From: Henriciella sp045287255 | GTDB taxonomy: Bacteria; Pseudomonadota; Alphaproteobacteria; Caulobacterales; Hyphomonadaceae | DNA length: 64,000 nucleotides | NCBI RefSeq assembly: GCF_045287255.1 | Contig: NZ_CP137142.1 | Coordinates: forward strand, 2,922,363 to 2,986,362 | Reading direction: 5' to 3' | In this document: one piece after another, positions 44,385 through 53,190 of the stretch | Layout: every line of letters starts with the position of its first letter | Position numbering within the stretch: the first letter of the stretch is position 1 | The notes under the pieces: generated by a model | What the model was told of the DNA's origin: nothing | The model's input: the letters and a program-made list of their open reading frames with translations, nothing else | Databases searched by the model: none | Made by a program: the position numbers and the translations under genes

Positions 44385-45328
44385 GAGGTTGCGCTAACCC
44401 GCGGCTTGCTGAGCGCGCTCCAGACCAGATAGAGGCCCCCCAGCCACATTGGCATGGATAGCAGCTGGCCCATGGTCAGCCAGTCTGGCATCACGCCCCA
44501 TGTGAAACTGTCCGGCTCGCGGAACTGTTCGGCAATGCTGCGACCCACCCCATACATCAGCAGGAACAGACCCGCAATCAGGCCGGGACGCTGCAGCGCC
44601 CGGAAACGCCAGACCAGAATTGCAGTTACGATGACCGGGATCAGACCCTCAAGAACCGCCTCATAAACCTGGCTGGGATAGCGCGCGACTTCGCTGCCAT
44701 TATAGACCCACTCGCCCGTGTTCCAGTTGTAGGCGGGTGGCGTTGAACCGGGGACGCGCCCTTCGGGAAAGACCATGCCCCAGCTCTCATGGTCCGGAGA
44801 GACCGGGCGGCCATAGAGCTCTGCATTGATGAAATTGGCGATGCGGACAAAGAAAATCCCGAACCCTGCCGTGACCCCGCCAATATCAGCGATCGAGAGC
44901 AGTTTCAGCTTATGCTTGCGGGCGACATAGGTGACGGCGAGGGCCACACCGGCCATGCCGCCATGAAAGCTCATCCCGCCCTCCCAGATGCGTAACAGGC
45001 TCATTGGGTCGCGCTCGATGGCATCCCACTGAAACGGGATCTGGTAGAAAAACACATAGCCCAGACGCCCCCCAAGGATGACGCCCAGCGTTGCCCAGAA
45101 GAGCAGGTCGTCAATCCCTTCGCGCGTGGTCGGGGCCTCGCCGCCCCACATCTTGGGTCGCTCAATTAAGGCCAGCGCATAACGCCACGCGATGAGCAGA
45201 CCCGCAATATAGCCGAGCGCATACCAGCGGATCGGGAATTTGCCGAGGCCGAGGAAACCGAGGTCCAACTGGAACAAAGCCGGGCTCCATTCCGGGAAGC
45301 TCATGGCAGATACGGCAAGTAAACTCAT
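44381..45328 (-). CDS. lgt: Prolipoprotein diacylglyceryl transferase
   Basis: A 315-residue inner-membrane enzyme with seven helices that attaches diacylglycerol to the lipobox cysteine of prolipoproteins, including the many lipoproteins in this window. FPIRWYALGYIAGLL, GGMSFHGGMAGV and RIANFINAELYGRP are signature segments. AGAGGGAAG lies eight bases before the ATG at 45328, favouring that start over an internal ATG eight codons later. Confidence 0.96.
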   Translation of the reverse strand: MSLLAVSAMSFPEWSPALFQLDLGFLGLGKFPIRWYALGYIAGLLIAWRYALALIERPKMWGGEAPTTREGIDDLLFWATLGVILGGRLGYVFFYQIPFQWDAIERDPMSLLRIWEGGMSFHGGMAGVALAVTYVARKHKLKLLSIADIGGVTAGFGIFFVRIANFINAELYGRPVSPDHESWGMVFPEGRVPGSTPPAYNWNTGEWVYNGSEVARYPSQVYEAVLEGLIPVIVTAILVWRFRALQRPGLIAGLFLLMYGVGRSIAEQFREPDSFTWGVMPDWLTMGQLLSMPMWLGGLYLVWSALSKPRVSATS

Positions 45329-45413
45329 GCGACGGTCTTCCCTCTTCGGACTTTGTGTCCCATCTGATAGATCAGATATGCAACATGTTTAAGACCCGCG
45401 AAGGAGTAGCGCC

Positions 45414-45650
45414 ATGGTCGCAAAGAATCCACTGCTAGATGATCTGGCGGGTCTGATGACCGGTGCAATGGGCGTGGCCCGCACCGCCGGGGAAGAGGTC
45501 AAGACGATGGGCCAGTCGCGCATTCGCGAGGCGATTGCCGATATGGATCTTGCCACTCGTGAAGAGGTTGAAGTGCTTAAAGCCATCGCGGTTCAGGCCC
45601 TGGAGCGCGTCGAGGCGCTTGAGGCCCGTCTTGAAAAGCTGGAAGAATAA
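45414..45650 (+). CDS. ubiK: UbiK/BMFP accessory factor
   Basis: A 78-residue helical protein of the BMFP family. N-terminal KNPLLDDLAGLMTGAMGVA is an amphipathic, membrane-fusogenic helix; the C-terminal half is a trimerising coiled coil (VEVLKAIAVQALERVEALEA). UbiK helps the soluble ubiquinone-synthesis complex under aerobic conditions. A UbiH-type monooxygenase is encoded later in the window. A good terminator follows. Confidence 0.92.
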   Translation: MVAKNPLLDDLAGLMTGAMGVARTAGEEVKTMGQSRIREAIADMDLATREEVEVLKAIAVQALERVEALEARLEKLEE

Positions 45651-45654
45651 AGAT

Positions 45655-45693
45655 CAGGTCGGACTCAATCGAAGCAAAGCCCGACCTGTTTTT
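45655..45693 (+). terminator. Intrinsic terminator after ubiK
   Basis: CAGGTCGG (45655-45662) pairs with CCGACCTG (45681-45688); TTTTT follows. It starts five bases after the ubiK stop. Confidence 0.85.
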
Positions 45694-45697
45694 ACCC

Positions 45698-46483
45698 CTA
45701 GCTGGATGTTGGGGTCCGGGGTTTGATCTGGAAGAATTCGAAGCCGCTCACACCGGTTCCAAAATACTTTGAATATTGCTTGTAGAAATCATTTTGCGTG
45801 AAGGTCGCGATGGCTGAAGGGTCGTCCCACTCGACCAGTGTAACCTGCACGTCTTTTGTATATTGCTTGCCATGCGATTCCACGGATGGGTTGATCATGC
45901 GATAGATGAACCGTCCGCCAATCTCATTCAGCCCCGGCTCAATCCCGCGCATATAAGTGTTATAGTCTTCAGGGGATTCGGGTGTGATTTCAGCCACCGC
46001 CAGTGTGTAGGCTTTTTCAGGGCTAAAGCTGAAGGAGAGGGGTTGCTCGAGCGTGCCGGTAAAAATCGCTAACTCTTCCCAGGCTTGCGGGCGAAGGGCC
46101 TTGATCTGTGGCCAGTTGGGATCAGCCGCCAGTCCAGCCTCAGAGGCAGCATCCGGGTATGAGAAGATCGCGACCGCATCGCGCTTGGTCGTGCCGACAA
46201 GTTTGGCAGGTACGCTGAGGTCTAGCACGCGCTGGAGACCATAGCCGCTGGCGAGGGGGAAAGCCCGAGTATAGTATTCTTGCCGGGCCTCTTTGGCGGC
46301 CTCAGATGTTTTCGAGTTGATCAGGATGTATGAAAGTACCTGTCCCTTCTCAAGCGCCACGGGAACGGGCTTGAGAGTCTCTGCTTCGGTCTCAGCCATG
46401 ACCGCTTCTGGCAGGGCTCCAGTGGCACATCCGGTGATGCTGAATGTCAGAGCGATTGCGGCGGGAAGATATTTAAAACGCAT
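45698..46483 (-). CDS. Lipoprotein with two DUF1330-like domains
   Basis: A 261-residue lipoprotein. The ATG at 46483 gives a signal with lipobox I-T-G-C (Cys about 18). The C-terminal half (YNTYMRGIEPGLNEIGGRF, then VEWDDPSAIATFTQNDFYKQY) resembles a DUF1330/EthD-type dimeric alpha-beta barrel, and the N-terminal half looks like a diverged copy (EARQEYYTRAFPLASGYGL, then AVAIFSYPDAASEAG). The fold assignment is by pattern, not search. It is divergent from the LysR gene, which probably controls it. Confidence 0.77.
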   Translation of the reverse strand: MRFKYLPAAIALTFSITGCATGALPEAVMAETEAETLKPVPVALEKGQVLSYILINSKTSEAAKEARQEYYTRAFPLASGYGLQRVLDLSVPAKLVGTTKRDAVAIFSYPDAASEAGLAADPNWPQIKALRPQAWEELAIFTGTLEQPLSFSFSPEKAYTLAVAEITPESPEDYNTYMRGIEPGLNEIGGRFIYRMINPSVESHGKQYTKDVQVTLVEWDDPSAIATFTQNDFYKQYSKYFGTGVSGFEFFQIKPRTPTSS

Positions 46484-46484
46484 A

Positions 46485-46581
46485 TGGTGCGGCCTCCAAG
46501 GATATATGGAACCCATATAATTGGTGCGTTTTCGACCTGTCTTGGATTGATTCAGAAGTTTTATGGTGCGAAATTGCACCA
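46485..46581. promoter_or_regulatory. Divergent regulatory region with repeated TGGTGCG and two dyads
   Basis: TGGTGCG occurs three times (46485, 46522, 46564). The last copy forms a perfect dyad with GCACCA (46576-46581) that abuts the lysR ATG. A second dyad, TATATGG-n3-CCATATA, spans 46503-46519. These are likely binding sites for the divergent LysR regulator, though the factor is inferred. Confidence 0.55.
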
Positions 46582-47442
46582 ATGATTTGGGATGATTATC
46601 GGATAATTCTGGCCCTGCATCGCAAGGGTAGCCTGCGCGCGGCGGCAAAATCACTGGGCGTGAACCACTCAACAGTGTCCCGTCGTCTCGCGGCTTTGGA
46701 CCCGGATATTTTTGAGAAAGCACAGGGCGGTTATCGGATTACGTCGACAAAGGGACAGGCCTTGCTGGAAGCAGCGCAGGCCATGGAAACAGCAATCCTC
46801 TCGGCTGAGCGGAAAGCGCGGGCGGGACTAGAACAGGTTGCCGGGCATGTGACCTTATCGATTCCTGATGCCTTCGGACAGTTCCTGTTGCTCGATGACT
46901 TCATGCGCTTTCGAGCAGCACATCCAGACATCAAGCTTACGATCAAGACGAGTTACGGCTTTGCTGATCTTGATCGATCTGAAGCCGACATTGCAGTTCG
47001 GGTGACGCAGAACCCGCCTGATCACTTGGTCGGACGGCGCCTGTTTCCGTATTATGTCGCGCATTATGCTCGTGTTGATTATCTTGAAAACACGCGCTCA
47101 GAAGACCGTGTTTGGATCACCCTATCAGAGGGGGACAAGACCCCGGACTGGATTGCCAGATCGCCCTTTCCAGATGCGCCTGTCGGCCTTGCCATGGAGG
47201 ATGCCACCATGCGCCATCGCGCAGCAGCAGCGGGCTATGGGATGATTAGTGGGGCTTGTTACATGGACGACCCTAATCCGGCTTTGGTGCGACTGCCCGG
47301 TACAGTGCCGCAGCCACGGCAGGATATCTGGGTGCTGACCCATCCTGACCTGCGCGAAACGCCCAGGATCAAATTGGTCATGGGATTTCTGGCAAAGGCC
47401 ATTGCAGGCAAACGTGATCTGATCGAAGGGCGCTGCCCGTAA
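46582..47442 (+). CDS. LysR-family transcriptional regulator
   Basis: A 286-residue regulator. Residues about 1-60 form the winged helix-turn-helix (KGSLRAAAKSLGVNHSTVSR), followed by the linker helix and a periplasmic-binding-like effector domain. GADIAVRV-like EADIAVRVTQNPPDHLVGRR marks the second half. The start at 46582 follows an inverted repeat directly, with no obvious ribosome site. It is divergent from the lipoprotein gene, its likely target. Ligand unknown. Confidence 0.9.
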   Translation: MIWDDYRIILALHRKGSLRAAAKSLGVNHSTVSRRLAALDPDIFEKAQGGYRITSTKGQALLEAAQAMETAILSAERKARAGLEQVAGHVTLSIPDAFGQFLLLDDFMRFRAAHPDIKLTIKTSYGFADLDRSEADIAVRVTQNPPDHLVGRRLFPYYVAHYARVDYLENTRSEDRVWITLSEGDKTPDWIARSPFPDAPVGLAMEDATMRHRAAAAGYGMISGACYMDDPNPALVRLPGTVPQPRQDIWVLTHPDLRETPRIKLVMGFLAKAIAGKRDLIEGRCP

Positions 47443-47568
47443 GTTGCGAAATAGAACAGCTCGGACGTATGTAAACTGTAATTTAACCAAGACTCTTGCG
47501 CGCAGACTCGTCCATGTTAGCCTCAACTCCCGTGGCCTGACGCCACACTGATTCGGAAGGGGGATCAT

Positions 47569-48075
47569 ATGAGCCTGTCTCTGAGCCAATCCCAGGAACA
47601 TGAAGTCGATGCGTTGGAGCTTGTCGAAAGCTGCCTGACTGAAGCGGGTTGGGACTTCCAGCGCGATGAAGACGATATCAGCTTGCAATGCATTGCCGCG
47701 ACCCGTTGGGGCGATATGGGCGCCTTATTTGCCAATCGGCATGAACCGCCTGCTTTGCACTTTTCAATCACGCTGGATGTGAAACCGAGTGCCTCGCGCC
47801 GGGCCCAGATTGCGGAACTGGTGATGATGGCGAATGAGCGTCTATGGCTTGGACACTTTGATTATTGGGCCGATGAGCAGGTGATTATTTTCCGTCACGC
47901 GCTGCCCATGCTGGATCGCGCTGAACCTGATGCCGGGGAAGTCCGCGCCGTTCTGGCCGCTGGGCTGGATGCCGCAAATATGTTCGTGCCGGCGTTCAAC
48001 TTTGTGATCTGGGCGGGCAAGTCCCCCCAGGAAGCCATGGAAGCGGCAATGTTTGAAACCGCAGGTGAGGCCTGA
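47569..48075 (+). CDS. YbjN domain protein
   Basis: A 168-residue soluble protein of the YbjN family, which has a fold like type III secretion chaperones and unknown biochemical role; some members affect motility and stress responses. The pattern LVESCLTEAGWDFQRDEDD, then ERLWLGHFDYWADEQVIIFRHAL is characteristic. GGAAGGGGG precedes the ATG. A terminator follows 30 bases after its stop. Confidence 0.9.
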   Translation: MSLSLSQSQEHEVDALELVESCLTEAGWDFQRDEDDISLQCIAATRWGDMGALFANRHEPPALHFSITLDVKPSASRRAQIAELVMMANERLWLGHFDYWADEQVIIFRHALPMLDRAEPDAGEVRAVLAAGLDAANMFVPAFNFVIWAGKSPQEAMEAAMFETAGEA

Positions 48076-48104
48076 TCACTAGGGCTTTAAATCATGCAGC
48101 AGAG

Positions 48105-48136
48105 AACCTCCGTCTCATTTGAGCGGAGGTTTTCTT
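48105..48136 (+). terminator. Intrinsic terminator after ybjN
   Basis: AACCTCCG (48105-48112) pairs with CGGAGGTT (48124-48131) around an 11-base loop, followed by a T-rich run. It lies between converging genes and may serve both. Confidence 0.85.
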
Positions 48137-48139
48137 GTC

Positions 48140-49123
48140 TTAGGCAACTTTCACCATCAGGGCGCTTTCGGGCAATTCCTCGGCAAAGCAGCGCTGATAC
48201 ATTTCGGCGACCAATGGGCGCTCCAACTCGTCACACTTGTTGAGGAAGGTCATACGGAAAGCATGGCCGAGATCGCCAAAGATGGCGAAGTTTTCGGCCC
48301 ATGTGATGACGGTCCGCGGGCTCATCACGGTGGACAGGTCGCCATTCATGAACGCATTCCGTGTCAGATCCGCGAGGGTGACCATTTTGGAGAGCGTGTC
48401 CTTGTCAATATCGCCAGCCTTGGTCGCGACAATCTCAACCTCAGCGTCATGCTCAAGATAGTTCAGCGTGGTCACAATGCTCCAGCGGTCCATCTGGCCC
48501 TGATTGAGCTGTTGAGTGCCATGATAAAGACCGGTCGTATCACCAAGACCGACCGTGTTGGTTGTCGCAAACAGGCGGAAGCTTGGGTTGGGCGCGATCA
48601 CCCGGTTCTGGTCGAGCAGGGTCAGTTTGCCGCTTGCTTCAAGAATCCGCTGGATCACGAACATCACATCCGGGCGTCCGGCATCATATTCGTCAAACGT
48701 AATCGCGACGGGGCGTTGCAGGGCCCAGGGCAGGATCCCTTCACGAAACTCGGTAATCTGAACGCCGTCTTTCAGGACAATGGCATCTTTCCCAACCATA
48801 TCGATCCGGCTGACATGGCTATCGAGATTGACCCGCACCATTGGCCAGTTCAGACGTGCAGCGACCTGTTCAATATGGGTGGATTTCCCCGTGCCGTGAT
48901 AGCCCTGAACCATGACCCGACGATTGTGCTCAAACCCGGCGAGCAGGGCGATCGTTGTTTGCGGATCAAAGCGGTAGCTCTCATCAATCTCCGGCACATA
49001 CTCTGTGCGATCCTTGAAGCCGTGAACGACCATATCCGTGTCGAGGCCGAACACCTCGCGGACATTGATTTCTTCCGTTGGTTCAAGGCCCTGGAGGGCG
49101 TCACTGTCGCTCATCACGGTCAT
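48140..49123 (-). CDS. cobS: Cobaltochelatase subunit CobS (AAA+)
   Basis: A 327-residue MoxR-type AAA+ ATPase. Walker A is GYHGTGKST, Walker B ITFDEYDAG, sensor 1 around LFATTNTVG; INVREVFGLD near the N-terminus is specific to CobS. With CobN and CobT it inserts cobalt into hydrogenobyrinate diamide in aerobic B12 synthesis; some lineages keep CobS/CobT without CobN. Neither cobT nor cobN is in the window. In relatives it often sits beside the DnaJ-domain and bolA genes, which here are 10 kb away. Confidence 0.93.
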   Translation of the reverse strand: MTVMSDSDALQGLEPTEEINVREVFGLDTDMVVHGFKDRTEYVPEIDESYRFDPQTTIALLAGFEHNRRVMVQGYHGTGKSTHIEQVAARLNWPMVRVNLDSHVSRIDMVGKDAIVLKDGVQITEFREGILPWALQRPVAITFDEYDAGRPDVMFVIQRILEASGKLTLLDQNRVIAPNPSFRLFATTNTVGLGDTTGLYHGTQQLNQGQMDRWSIVTTLNYLEHDAEVEIVATKAGDIDKDTLSKMVTLADLTRNAFMNGDLSTVMSPRTVITWAENFAIFGDLGHAFRMTFLNKCDELERPLVAEMYQRCFAEELPESALMVKVA

Positions 49124-49293
49124 GCGGAAACTCTCTCATCACATCTTGCGTCATGTGACCTATCACACTCTACGCCTGCGCCAAGTGTGACACTGGGGAA
49201 GCTGTGTTTTGCCAAGCGCTTTTTCACCACATAGTTAACTGACTGGATCAGATTTTCTGTCTGCAGAAAGCCTAATTTAGAACCCCTCAGGGT

Positions 49294-50490
49294 ATGATGC
49301 TTTTCATGTTTAAGAGGGCAGCACGATTTCTGGGGTTTGGTCCCTTGCTGGAGCAAGAGATACAGGATGCCTCGCACTATAGCTCGGTGGAGATCCGGCG
49401 TGTGCGCATGCTGGTGATTTGCCGACTCGCGCTGTTCATGATCGCGATTGTCGGAACCTTTCAGTTGCTGGTGATTGGCTTGAGCCTGACTGGGTTGATC
49501 AATGCGGCGGTTACTGTGGCCTTATTCGTGTTGGTTCTCATTGGCTACTTCGCTGCAAAAACCGAAGAGGGGTTCTTGAGGTGGGGTCCGATCCTGCTTG
49601 GGTTGTTCTCCGCTGGCCTGTGGCTCGAAGCGCTTCTGACCGGGGGCATGTTTAGCCCGACCGTGCCCTTGCTTGTTGGTATTCCGGTTTCGGCCGCCAT
49701 GCTCCTGCCTTTGCGTGGGGCGGTACTCGTCACGGTCGCCAATATTGCGGCCTTAACGACATTGACCGCGATTACGCCAATGTTTGGTGTGTTGCAGTCT
49801 GCAACGGTTTCAGGGACGATTTACGCTGAAGCGATCCTGGTTAATTCTGTGGCGGGCATGTCCATGGTCGGCGTGTGTGCTGTGATCATGGCCTGGCAAG
49901 CCGAGCGCGCGCAGGGTCAAATGCATGACATGATTGAGCAAGCCTCACACATGGCGACCCATGATCAGCTCAGCGGTTTGGGCAATCGCAACCGACTGCA
50001 GCAATGGTTCCAGCAGGTTGATACCGAAAAGGATCGTTTTGACTTGCTCTTGATCGATCTGGACGGCTTCAAGGCGATTAACGATACCTATGGCCATAAT
50101 GCCGGGGATTATCTGATTAAGGCAGTTTCGGCGCGTCTTAAGGAAGTCTGTGAAGACGATGATCTGCTAATTCGCCTTGGGGGTGATGAATTCCTGGTTG
50201 TCGCTAAATCCGGTGAAGCGACGGCAGACAAGATGAATGAGTATGGGGCCCGGCTCATCGAAATTCTCAGCCGCCCTTATCCCACCAGCGACTGCATCTT
50301 GCGGATCAGCGCATCCATCGGACATGCGCGGTTCCCGGACAATGGCAAGACACCGAGCCAGACGCTCAGCATGGCGGACAAGGCGCTATATGTGGCCAAG
50401 GGGGCTGGAAAGCGCCTTTGTGTGACGTATGGAAAGACCCCTTTGCGGATCAAAGACCGGCTGCATGTGATGCGAAAAGAGTCAGCTTAA
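49294..50490 (+). CDS. Membrane diguanylate cyclase (GGDEF)
   Basis: A 398-residue protein with five or six membrane helices (about 40-205), a short coiled linker and a GGDEF domain. The active site is GGDEF at residues 296-300 in LIRLGGDEFLVV, and DLDGFKAINDTYGHNAGD is the nucleotide-binding part. It should make cyclic di-GMP. The product-inhibition I-site (RxxD five residues before GGDEF) reads EDDD, so Arg is missing and feedback control may be lost. No EAL domain. Confidence 0.93.
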   Translation: MMLFMFKRAARFLGFGPLLEQEIQDASHYSSVEIRRVRMLVICRLALFMIAIVGTFQLLVIGLSLTGLINAAVTVALFVLVLIGYFAAKTEEGFLRWGPILLGLFSAGLWLEALLTGGMFSPTVPLLVGIPVSAAMLLPLRGAVLVTVANIAALTTLTAITPMFGVLQSATVSGTIYAEAILVNSVAGMSMVGVCAVIMAWQAERAQGQMHDMIEQASHMATHDQLSGLGNRNRLQQWFQQVDTEKDRFDLLLIDLDGFKAINDTYGHNAGDYLIKAVSARLKEVCEDDDLLIRLGGDEFLVVAKSGEATADKMNEYGARLIEILSRPYPTSDCILRISASIGHARFPDNGKTPSQTLSMADKALYVAKGAGKRLCVTYGKTPLRIKDRLHVMRKESA

Positions 50491-50688
50491 TCCCGATTTT
50501 TTCTCATCCATTTGAAGGGACGCCACGTAAACGGTACTGGAAACGTTACGATTTAGGCCCTATGTTTCTGCTCACGCCCTGAGGGTATAACTCCGGGCGG
50601 GCGTTAAGTCCGGTTCTTCCTTGCCTTGAATGGTGCTTTGAGACTGATCCCGGCTCGACCTCCGTCCCTCAGAACTAAGGATAACATT

Positions 50689-51309
50689 ATGGCCATGGAT
50701 GCCATCACACCGAAAGACGAGATTTTGCACGCTGACCCCATAGACCGCCCCAGCATGGATGAAGCTATGGAGGCGGTTCGTACGCTGATTGCATGGGCTG
50801 GCGATGATCCAAAACGTGAAGGCCTGATCGATACGCCAAAACGCGTCGTCAAAGCTTATAAGGAATGGTTTTCTGGCTATCAGGAAGACCCTGTAAAATA
50901 CCTGTCGCGCACGTTTGATGATGTGCAGGGCTATGATGATATCGTCATGCTCAAGAATATTGATGTTGAGAGTCATTGTGAACACCATATGGCCCCATTC
51001 CTGGGCAAGGCCTTCGTCGCCTATATGCCGACACGCGCGGTCGTCGGGATTTCGAAGCTCGCGCGCGTGGTTGAGATTTTCTCCAAGCGTCTGCAAACGC
51101 AGGAAACTATGACAGCGCAGATCTGTGATGCGATTACTGAAAGCCTCGCGCCAATGGGTGTGGCGGTCCTGATTGATGCAGAACATCAGTGCATGTCGAC
51201 TCGCGGTGTCCACCACAAGGATGTCACGACGATTACGACCCAGTTCACGGGCGTGTTCAAAACCGACAAGGATTTGCGCAACCGCTTCCTGCGCCTGACA
51301 GAGCAATAG
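50689..51309 (+). CDS. folE: GTP cyclohydrolase I
   Basis: A 206-residue enzyme that converts GTP to 7,8-dihydroneopterin triphosphate, the first step of folate synthesis. The zinc ligands are Cys97 and His100 (ESHCEHHMAPF) and Cys168 (EHQCMSTRG), so this is the zinc-dependent FolE1 form. AAGGATAACATT precedes the ATG at 50689; the frame is open upstream but without conserved sequence. The 198-base gap before it holds no recognised RNA element. Confidence 0.96.
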   Translation: MAMDAITPKDEILHADPIDRPSMDEAMEAVRTLIAWAGDDPKREGLIDTPKRVVKAYKEWFSGYQEDPVKYLSRTFDDVQGYDDIVMLKNIDVESHCEHHMAPFLGKAFVAYMPTRAVVGISKLARVVEIFSKRLQTQETMTAQICDAITESLAPMGVAVLIDAEHQCMSTRGVHHKDVTTITTQFTGVFKTDKDLRNRFLRLTEQ

Positions 51310-51406
51310 GCTCAGAGCTGAGTTGTCAGGGCTGTACTGGCCCGTTAACCATTATCGCCGTCGCCCTATATCAGGGCGGCGGCGAATTGGTTTTGGGAGG
51401 TAACTC

Positions 51407-51736
51407 ATGAAGAGATTTTTGACAGCAGCATTTGTCGCAGGATTATGCGCAGCACCGGCTTTGGCGGGAACGATGACTTTGTCATTTGCCAATGAGGATG
51501 GTGAAACACAGGTTTGGACCTTGAATGATGCGGACGGCACGGCAACCAGTGGTGAGTTGACGGTCCCGTACACGTGGAATGAAGAGACACGTGAGCTCTG
51601 TGCCAAGACTGATGATGGGGACCTATGTGCAACCATCGAGGACACAGGCAAAGAGCCCGAGGTTGGTGGCACAGCCACTTATACGACGAGTACCGGTGAA
51701 TCTGGTACAGTGACAATCATGGCTATGAGCGAATAG
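51407..51736 (+). CDS. Small secreted hypothetical protein
   Basis: A 109-residue protein with a signal peptide (about 21 residues, ending ALAG) behind GGGAGG. The mature part is acidic, rich in Thr, Gly and Glu, with two cysteines (LCAKTDDGDLC) that may form a disulfide, and looks beta-rich. No family recognised. It ends at a terminator 25 bases downstream. Confidence 0.75.
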   Translation: MKRFLTAAFVAGLCAAPALAGTMTLSFANEDGETQVWTLNDADGTATSGELTVPYTWNEETRELCAKTDDGDLCATIEDTGKEPEVGGTATYTTSTGESGTVTIMAMSE

Positions 51737-51760
51737 CTCAGGCACAACGAAACCCGCAGA

Positions 51761-51790
51761 AGCTCCGATCCCAAAGATCGGGGCTTTCTT
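51761..51790 (+). terminator. Intrinsic terminator
   Basis: AGCTCCGATC (51761-51770) pairs with GATCGGGGCT (51776-51785), one wobble, loop CCAAA, followed by TTCTT. Confidence 0.8.
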
Positions 51791-51847
51791 GACTCTGCCT
51801 GCTTCTCATATATTGTTTATCAATAAATCTCAGGAGGAGGCTTCCCC

Positions 51848-52255
51848 ATGCATGCAGATATCGTTCGCCTTGGCCTTTATCAGGTGGACCTGAAAATCGT
51901 GGATGGGGATCGCATGCATGTTCTGCAGTGGCGGCGTCGGTTCACACATGATGAGATTTTGCTGGATGGCAAAACCCAGGCCACCTCTTATGGCCTTTTC
52001 GGTCGTGAAAAAGTCTATGGCCTGATCTTTGGGCGCGATGAAGATGGCAAGGGTGGTGAACGCGTCATGTTCATTATCGACCCGGCCAATGCGGATCGTT
52101 GGGGCGGAATGGATCATCGCCTCGCGGGTGTCCGCCTTGAAACGGCCAATGGTCCCCTCGTGGCTTATGGCAGCCTTGACCCTAAGGAGCTGCAAAAGCC
52201 CTCAAACTTCTCGGACTGGATGAAAAAGTCGATGGGTATGGATTGGGGCAATTAG
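51848..52255 (+). CDS. Hypothetical cytoplasmic protein
   Basis: A 135-residue soluble protein, beta-rich in the first half (VRLGLYQVDLKIVDGD) and ending in an amphipathic SDWMKKSMGMDWGN. AGGAGGAGG lies just upstream of the ATG, a strong ribosome site. No signal or membrane segment. I recognise no family. A strong bidirectional terminator follows. Confidence 0.78.
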   Translation: MHADIVRLGLYQVDLKIVDGDRMHVLQWRRRFTHDEILLDGKTQATSYGLFGREKVYGLIFGRDEDGKGGERVMFIIDPANADRWGGMDHRLAGVRLETANGPLVAYGSLDPKELQKPSNFSDWMKKSMGMDWGN

Positions 52256-52292
52256 GCCCGCGCTTCCAGATTTCAGTATTCAGAAAAAGTGA

Positions 52293-52320
52293 AAGGGCGG
52301 GGGCACGACACCCCGCCCTT
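52293..52320. terminator. Bidirectional terminator
   Basis: AAGGGCGGGG (52293-52302) and CCCCGCCCTT (52311-52320) form a perfect 10-bp stem with an 8-base loop between two convergent genes; A- and T-rich flanks lie on each side. Confidence 0.8.
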
Positions 52321-52346
52321 CCCTGCACGCTCTCTATTGGGGTAGA

Positions 52347-53180
52347 TCAACGCGCAGAAACCAGTGGACCTTTCAGCGTGTACAGATCGCCATCGGTCTC
52401 AACCAGAACGTCAAGCTCTGCCATATCGACACCGGCCAGACGCCGTGCAGCAATGCGGCTGCCGCTGCCTTTGGCCAGTAACTCACCAGAGGCTTGATTG
52501 GTAAGACCCCAGGCGAGCGTTTCGCTTGAGCGATCAAGCAGGTCAGGGCGCATAGCGGCAAAACCGGCAAGCTTCAAGGGCAGAGGCTCAGAAAGCTCAC
52601 CACTGACTTCCGCGAAAACGACCGTCACATGCATACTGTCTTCACTGCGGATCATGCCAAAGCCAACATGTGTGAAGGCCTCATTCATGATGTTGGCATC
52701 ATTCTGGGGGTCTTCAATCATAAGAACGAAAACATCCCCAGCATCGGCGCCTAAGCCTGTTTGGAGAACGGCTGCGCCGCTCGATGCGATCAAAACCGTG
52801 CGATCGAAAGCTCTGGCACGGAACATATGATCGCGACCTTCAGGGTCGGTGTGCGCGGCATACTCGCGTTCAGCCATGTCCAGAGAATGAGCCCGGGCGG
52901 CTTTGGTCAGACCGTCACGCAGAGCAAGCTCAGTGAGACCGGCATCTGTCCGCGCTTTGTTGATGCGCTCAAGCAGCTCGGTCTCATAGCTCGCCATAAA
53001 TGTTTCAGCGCCTGCCAGGCAGGCTTCGGCTTCAGCCACAAAACTGGAAAGCCCGATTTCATAGCCATCGGTTGGGGTGCAGGGCGTTACGGTTTGTGCC
53101 GCTGCTGTGAAAGCGAATCCACCGGCGGCCGCAAGAGCCAGCAGCGAGATGGATTTTGTCGTGTCATATTTCTGTAACAT
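52347..53180 (-). CDS. CAP-domain (SCP-like) secreted protein
   Basis: A 277-residue protein. The ATG at 53180 gives a signal peptide (ending AAAQT). Residues about 60-180 are the CAP/SCP domain: LLERINKARTDAGL, then AARAHSLDMAEREYAAHTDPEG with the paired histidines, and FTHVGFGMIRSEDSMHVTVVFAE. The remaining 90 residues are a beta-rich extension of unknown kind. Bacterial CAP proteins are extracellular, with unclear activity. The start codon lies inside a palindrome directly after a -10 element, so the mRNA is probably leaderless. Confidence 0.88.
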   Translation of the reverse strand: MLQKYDTTKSISLLALAAAGGFAFTAAAQTVTPCTPTDGYEIGLSSFVAEAEACLAGAETFMASYETELLERINKARTDAGLTELALRDGLTKAARAHSLDMAEREYAAHTDPEGRDHMFRARAFDRTVLIASSGAAVLQTGLGADAGDVFVLMIEDPQNDANIMNEAFTHVGFGMIRSEDSMHVTVVFAEVSGELSEPLPLKLAGFAAMRPDLLDRSSETLAWGLTNQASGELLAKGSGSRIAARRLAGVDMAELDVLVETDGDLYTLKGPLVSAR

Positions 53181-53190
53181 AACTGTTACA
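53173..53190. promoter_or_regulatory. Palindromic operator over the CAP gene start
   Basis: TGTAACA-TAAC-TGTTACA is a perfect 7-bp inverted repeat with a 4-base spacer. It covers the proposed -10 region and the start codon (53178-53180), so a bound repressor would block both. The factor is unknown. Confidence 0.6.

Noticed and set aside
48119..49234. 371-codon open frame opposite cobS
   Set aside because: Antisense to a clear CobS with all motifs. No family resemblance.
49124..49293. CtrA site (TTAA-N7-TTAA) before the GGDEF gene
   Set aside because: One GTTAAC is present but no second TTAA at the right spacing; the amt and ftsK gaps also lack it.
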